NCBI GenBank assembly: GCA_018881555.1
Contig: JACAXG010000018.1
Span: 2,683,561 to 2,747,560 of the forward strand
Reading direction: 5' to 3'
DNA: 64,000 nt
DNA from: Amblyornis subalaris
Taxonomy: Eukaryota; Chordata; Aves; Passeriformes; Ptilonorhynchidae
Part shown: piece after piece, positions 60,601 to 64,000 of the stretch
Numbering within the stretch: the first letter of the stretch is position 1
Layout of the letters: every line of letters begins with the position of its first letter
Translations under genes and position numbers: made by a program
The notes under the pieces: model-generated
Database searches by the model: none
What the model was told of the DNA's origin: nothing
Seen by the model: the letters and a program-made list of their open reading frames with translations, nothing else

Positions 60601-62860
60601 TCAAATACTAGGGATTCATTTTTCTTTAGAACTGCCACTAATTATAAAGAATTGAAATCACTTCTGCTACAGAACTGTTAAAAGCTACACATTTTCTCTG
60701 TGCTGCTCTTTAAGAGAGAAGAATTCAAACAAAACATAAAACGGGTATTAATCCCAAAATACATGTTGAATGACATTGTATTTAATATATTCAAGGGCCA
60801 TGCTATCCTCCCCCCACAAAAAAATCCAATGAATATTGAAAGCAATTCTAGTTTTATTACTTAACAACCCAAAAAACTCAGTTTGTTCACTCAAAGGTAA
60901 TCAAAAGAGAAATTCTCAACAACTTGACTCAGTAGAAGTAGTTGAAAAAACTCCTGCCCCCAGGTGTAGGCAGGAGCTTTTTCCATTGCTAGAGAAAATC
61001 AGAAAAAGAAAGGTAAATCAGACCTCCCGTGGCTGTGCCTCACAGCCCACACAGATTGAAGCAATGGCATTGACATGGCAGGCCAGGATGGCTGGCGGGT
61101 GGGAGGACCAAACACCAATCCTAAGGATCCCTGCAGGGGATGGGGGTCTCAGCACATCCTCAGCTGACACTGGTGTGTACTGTCTCCAGGTTATTAAAAG
61201 TTTCTGAACTGAATTGTAGCTCACATTTTGAATATTTTACTGATATTAGTGCAGCATGTTTTAAATCTGCTCTTGTGCCCACAAAAACCTTTAAACTACC
61301 AAGAAACCAAGCCTTTTCTTAAATACCTGGGAAAACTGAAGGTTATTTCTGCACAAATACTCTTCATATCCAATGCAGGAACTACTTGGCACTATCAAAG
61401 AATGCTTATCTGCTGGAAAGACTGTAAAGGCTTCTAGTTTATAGAATAATAAAAATTTTAAAACTAACCTAATCTTCCGAATCTGCTACTTTTTAACTAA
61501 ATATAGCTCAAGCAAACTCAAACTGCTTTTCAAAGTGGACTGGCAAAATGCCTCTGTGGGAGGCCTTGGGCGTTAGAAATTTTTACATCCCACTCTAAGT
61601 GGAGAAGCTAAAGCATCACACAAAGCTTCTATAAATGTCTGTTTCAGGCAATAATACTGATGCTGCCTTTCATTGCAGTACTTTTATGTCTACATGTGTG
61701 CTATCACACCTTTGGCTGTGTTTCACATTCAAGAGCTGATTTTTATTTTCTTCACTCATGACATTTCAGACTGAACAAACCTCATGACTTTCAAAGTGAC
61801 CCTTTTACGACAACAGTTCTGCTGTCAATACAGCTGCNCACTGGCATTCAGAGTAAGAGCATGGACTGATTTAAACTTTAAATAGCAAAATATCTTTGAT
61901 ACACCTCGGGGCAATGATTTCCTCTGAGTTTTCTTTTGTTTACTTTATAATGTCAATTTAACACACTGAATATACCATTATCATGTTTCCATTGTATTCA
62001 GCTGTGCTAGGCAAGACTTCACTCACATTTCATAAACCATGGAAAATATTATAAAACTCCATTATAAAAGAAAACTCTCAAAAAGGAGACAGATGTAAAG
62101 GAAACATTTTTCTGGAATGGCCTGGTCTTTCTCAACTGTGTCTGAAAATGCAGTTGCTATAGTAAGTAACAATCAAAAAACGAAGATTTTTCTACCATAA
62201 AATTACTATTTTTTTCAAATTCATCTGAGCATGAATTTTACTGATTTCCCTTTCCTGTGATCAGAATGTGACTGGAAATATACCACTTATTGGAAAAATC
62301 CNATAAGGATTTTGTCATCCTTATGCATACTAAATAGGAACCTATTTTAAAAGTAGGAATTTAAGTAAAATCGCAGACTCGCCTTTGATCACACTGAATT
62401 CAGCCTTATCCATGCTCCACTAAACTCAGCAGGAAATGCTACTCATCCACAGAGTAGGGAATGCTGTAGGGAATGCTACTCGTCTACAGAAATAGTTACA
62501 GGATTAAAGACCAGAATAACTACTTCGAAGATGCTATGTGGCATAAGACAGTAAAGTCAGAATGCCTGAAGCCACAGTCTAAGACTTGACCAGAGACTCC
62601 TGCTTTCTTCTCACTCTAGTGCCACTGATTGAAAAATAGCAGCTTTTGATAGAAATGAAGTCAGGGGTTGCATGGTTGATGCAATGACCAGCTAGAAAAT
62701 CCCCCTGACCACACATGCATTTTTGCAGACACTGTGGGCTTTTAGACAAATGGAAACAAGGGAAGGCTTTATACAAAGGATCAAGCATCTCACTTAGAGA
62801 TAAATGAGGAACACAAGACTTGAAGATAAAGGAACCCAGGATCATATTAGGTCATCATTA
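54699..62860 (-). other. SLC2A9: SLC2A9 intron (probable), upstream of the LTR
   Basis: AT-rich. I searched the minus strand by eye for the preceding GLUT9 exon (a CSGPG-like end with a phase-1 donor, and a GGFG motif) and did not find it. No open frame over about 125 codons and no recognised gene. Short T- and A-runs are common; no repeat family recognised. Confidence 0.6.
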
Positions 62861-63680
62861 GACCTAGAACGGTTGGATAGATGGGCAGAGTCCAATAAGA
62901 TGAAGTTTAACAAGTCCAAGTGCCGAGTCCTGCATTTTGGCCACAATAATCCCCTCCAGCTCTACAGGCTGGGGACAGAGTGGCTGGACAGTGCCCAGGC
63001 AGAAAGGGACCTGGCAGCACTGGTCAACAGCCAACTGAACATGAGCCAGCAGTGTGCCCTGGTGGCCAAGAAGGCCATTGGCATCCTGGCCTGTATCAGA
63101 AATAGTGTGGCCAGCAGGACCAGGGAAGTGATTCTTCCCCTGTACTTGGCACTGGTGAGGCCACACCTGGAGTACTGTGTCCAGTTCTGGGCCCCTCAGT
63201 TCAGGAAGGACATTGAGATCCTCAAATGTGTCCAAAGGAGGATGACAAGGCTGGTGAAGGACTTGGAACACAAGCCCNATGAGGAGCGATTGAGGGAGCT
63301 GGGGTTGTTTAGCCTGGAGAANAGAAGACTCAGAGGTGACCTTATCACTCTCTACAACTACCTGAAGGGTGGTTGTAGTCAGGTAGGGGTTGGTCTCTTT
63401 TTCCAGGCAACAACTGACAGAACAAGAGGACACAGTCTCAAGCTGCNCCAAGTGAAATTTAGATTGGATGTTTGGAAAAAGTTTTTACTGAAAGAGTGAT
63501 AAGGTTCTGGAATCGTCTGCCCAGGGAGGTGGTGGAGTCACCATCCCTGGATGTGTTTAAAGAAAGATTGGATGTGGCANTCAGTGCCATGGTTTAGCTG
63601 AGGTGGTGGTAGGGCATGGCTTGGACTCAGTGATCTTGAAGGTCTCTTCCAACATAGTGATTCTGTGATTCTCTGTGATC
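62861..63680 (+). mobile_element. CR1 LINE, 5'-truncated, with reverse-transcriptase C-terminal coding remnant
   Basis: About 820 bp of a CR1 retrotransposon. It keeps the C-terminal part of ORF2 in one open frame: from [13 protein letters not shown], through KCRVLHFGH and the [17 protein letters not shown] region, to LGLFSLE and [14 protein letters not shown]. The frame is uninterrupted by stops (several N codons) until a TGA at 63,497-63,499, just after KFLLKE, where CR1 ORF2 normally continues. Non-frame homology resumes at the CTGCCCAGGGAGGTGGTGGA block. It ends with the GATTCTGTGATTCTCTGTGA 3' repeat tail typical of CR1. It is antisense to SLC2A9 and non-autonomous. Confidence 0.96.
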
Positions 63681-64000
63681 TGGTTCAAATACAATACTCA
63701 GCTGTTTCAGGCAGTATTTAATTTATAAAATATGTTTGTTTCATTTCTCTGTTTGCTGCTTCTATTGAGAAGCTGTCACAGAGCTCGGCTCCTTAAGTAG
63801 CTAGGAGTTTTTTCCCACTTTGTATTCTAAATTTATTCATGGCTAGCTAACACCTAAGTTTGGGTCTTTGTTCCTGTTTTCTGCAGCAACCCTTGTCTTC
63901 AGATTATTCTCCCTTCTGAATGTTATTTTCCCTTTCGCTCATGTTCTTAGAAACAGAAATCCTATTCTCAGCCTTTTCTGTTAGACATTATGAAGTTATT
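63681..64000. other. Right edge, probable SLC2A9 intron
   Basis: AT-rich sequence after the CR1 tail; nothing recognised. Confidence 0.55.

Noticed and set aside
1..64000. CRISPR arrays, tRNA/rRNA genes, prokaryotic operons or viral genes
   Set aside because: None seen. Repeats present are microsatellites, CR1 pieces, one LTR and one inverted repeat; all coding signals are vertebrate genes or retrotransposon remnants.

Overview
This is a vertebrate nuclear window, almost certainly avian. The evidence is a set of CR1 LINE fragments in typical bird form, a solo endogenous-retrovirus LTR, AT-rich intergenic DNA around one sharp CpG island, and two genes that are neighbours in vertebrates: DRD5 (D1-like dopamine receptor, plus strand) and SLC2A9 (GLUT9 urate/hexose transporter, minus strand). 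The two converge tail to tail, as I recall for human 4p16.1. There is no prokaryotic content, CRISPR array or operon. Isolated N characters are scattered throughout and look like ambiguous or masked single bases, not assembly gaps.

Layout. 1-2.3 kb: upstream DNA with no recognised gene. 2.5-3.6 kb: GC-rich DRD5 5' region with a 16-copy pentanucleotide array and a decayed ~40-bp minisatellite. 3,590-5,047: the complete, single-exon DRD5 coding sequence (485 codons), followed by a probable 3' UTR to about 5.67 kb. 5.7-40.8 kb: about 35 kb of AT-rich intergenic DNA. It holds four CR1 pieces, an isolated CpG-rich patch at 17.2-17.4 kb followed by a consensus-like splice donor, a 256-nt imperfect inverted repeat (33.7 and 35.0 kb), and simple repeats. 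41,014-41,271 and 51,376-51,503: the last two coding exons of SLC2A9, separated by a 10.1-kb intron. 51.5-64 kb: the preceding SLC2A9 intron, provided the gene continues past the right edge. It carries a 609-bp solo LTR with a clear 6-bp target duplication, in the same orientation as SLC2A9, and a long 3' piece of a CR1 element.

The two genes have no direct biochemical link. DRD5 is a Gs-coupled dopamine receptor; SLC2A9 moves urate and hexoses across membranes. I did not find a new molecular system. The observations most worth checking are the inverted repeat, the orphan CpG patch with its donor, the sense-oriented LTR in the SLC2A9 intron with a short open frame at its U3 edge, and the repeat-rich DRD5 promoter with an overlapping upstream ORF.
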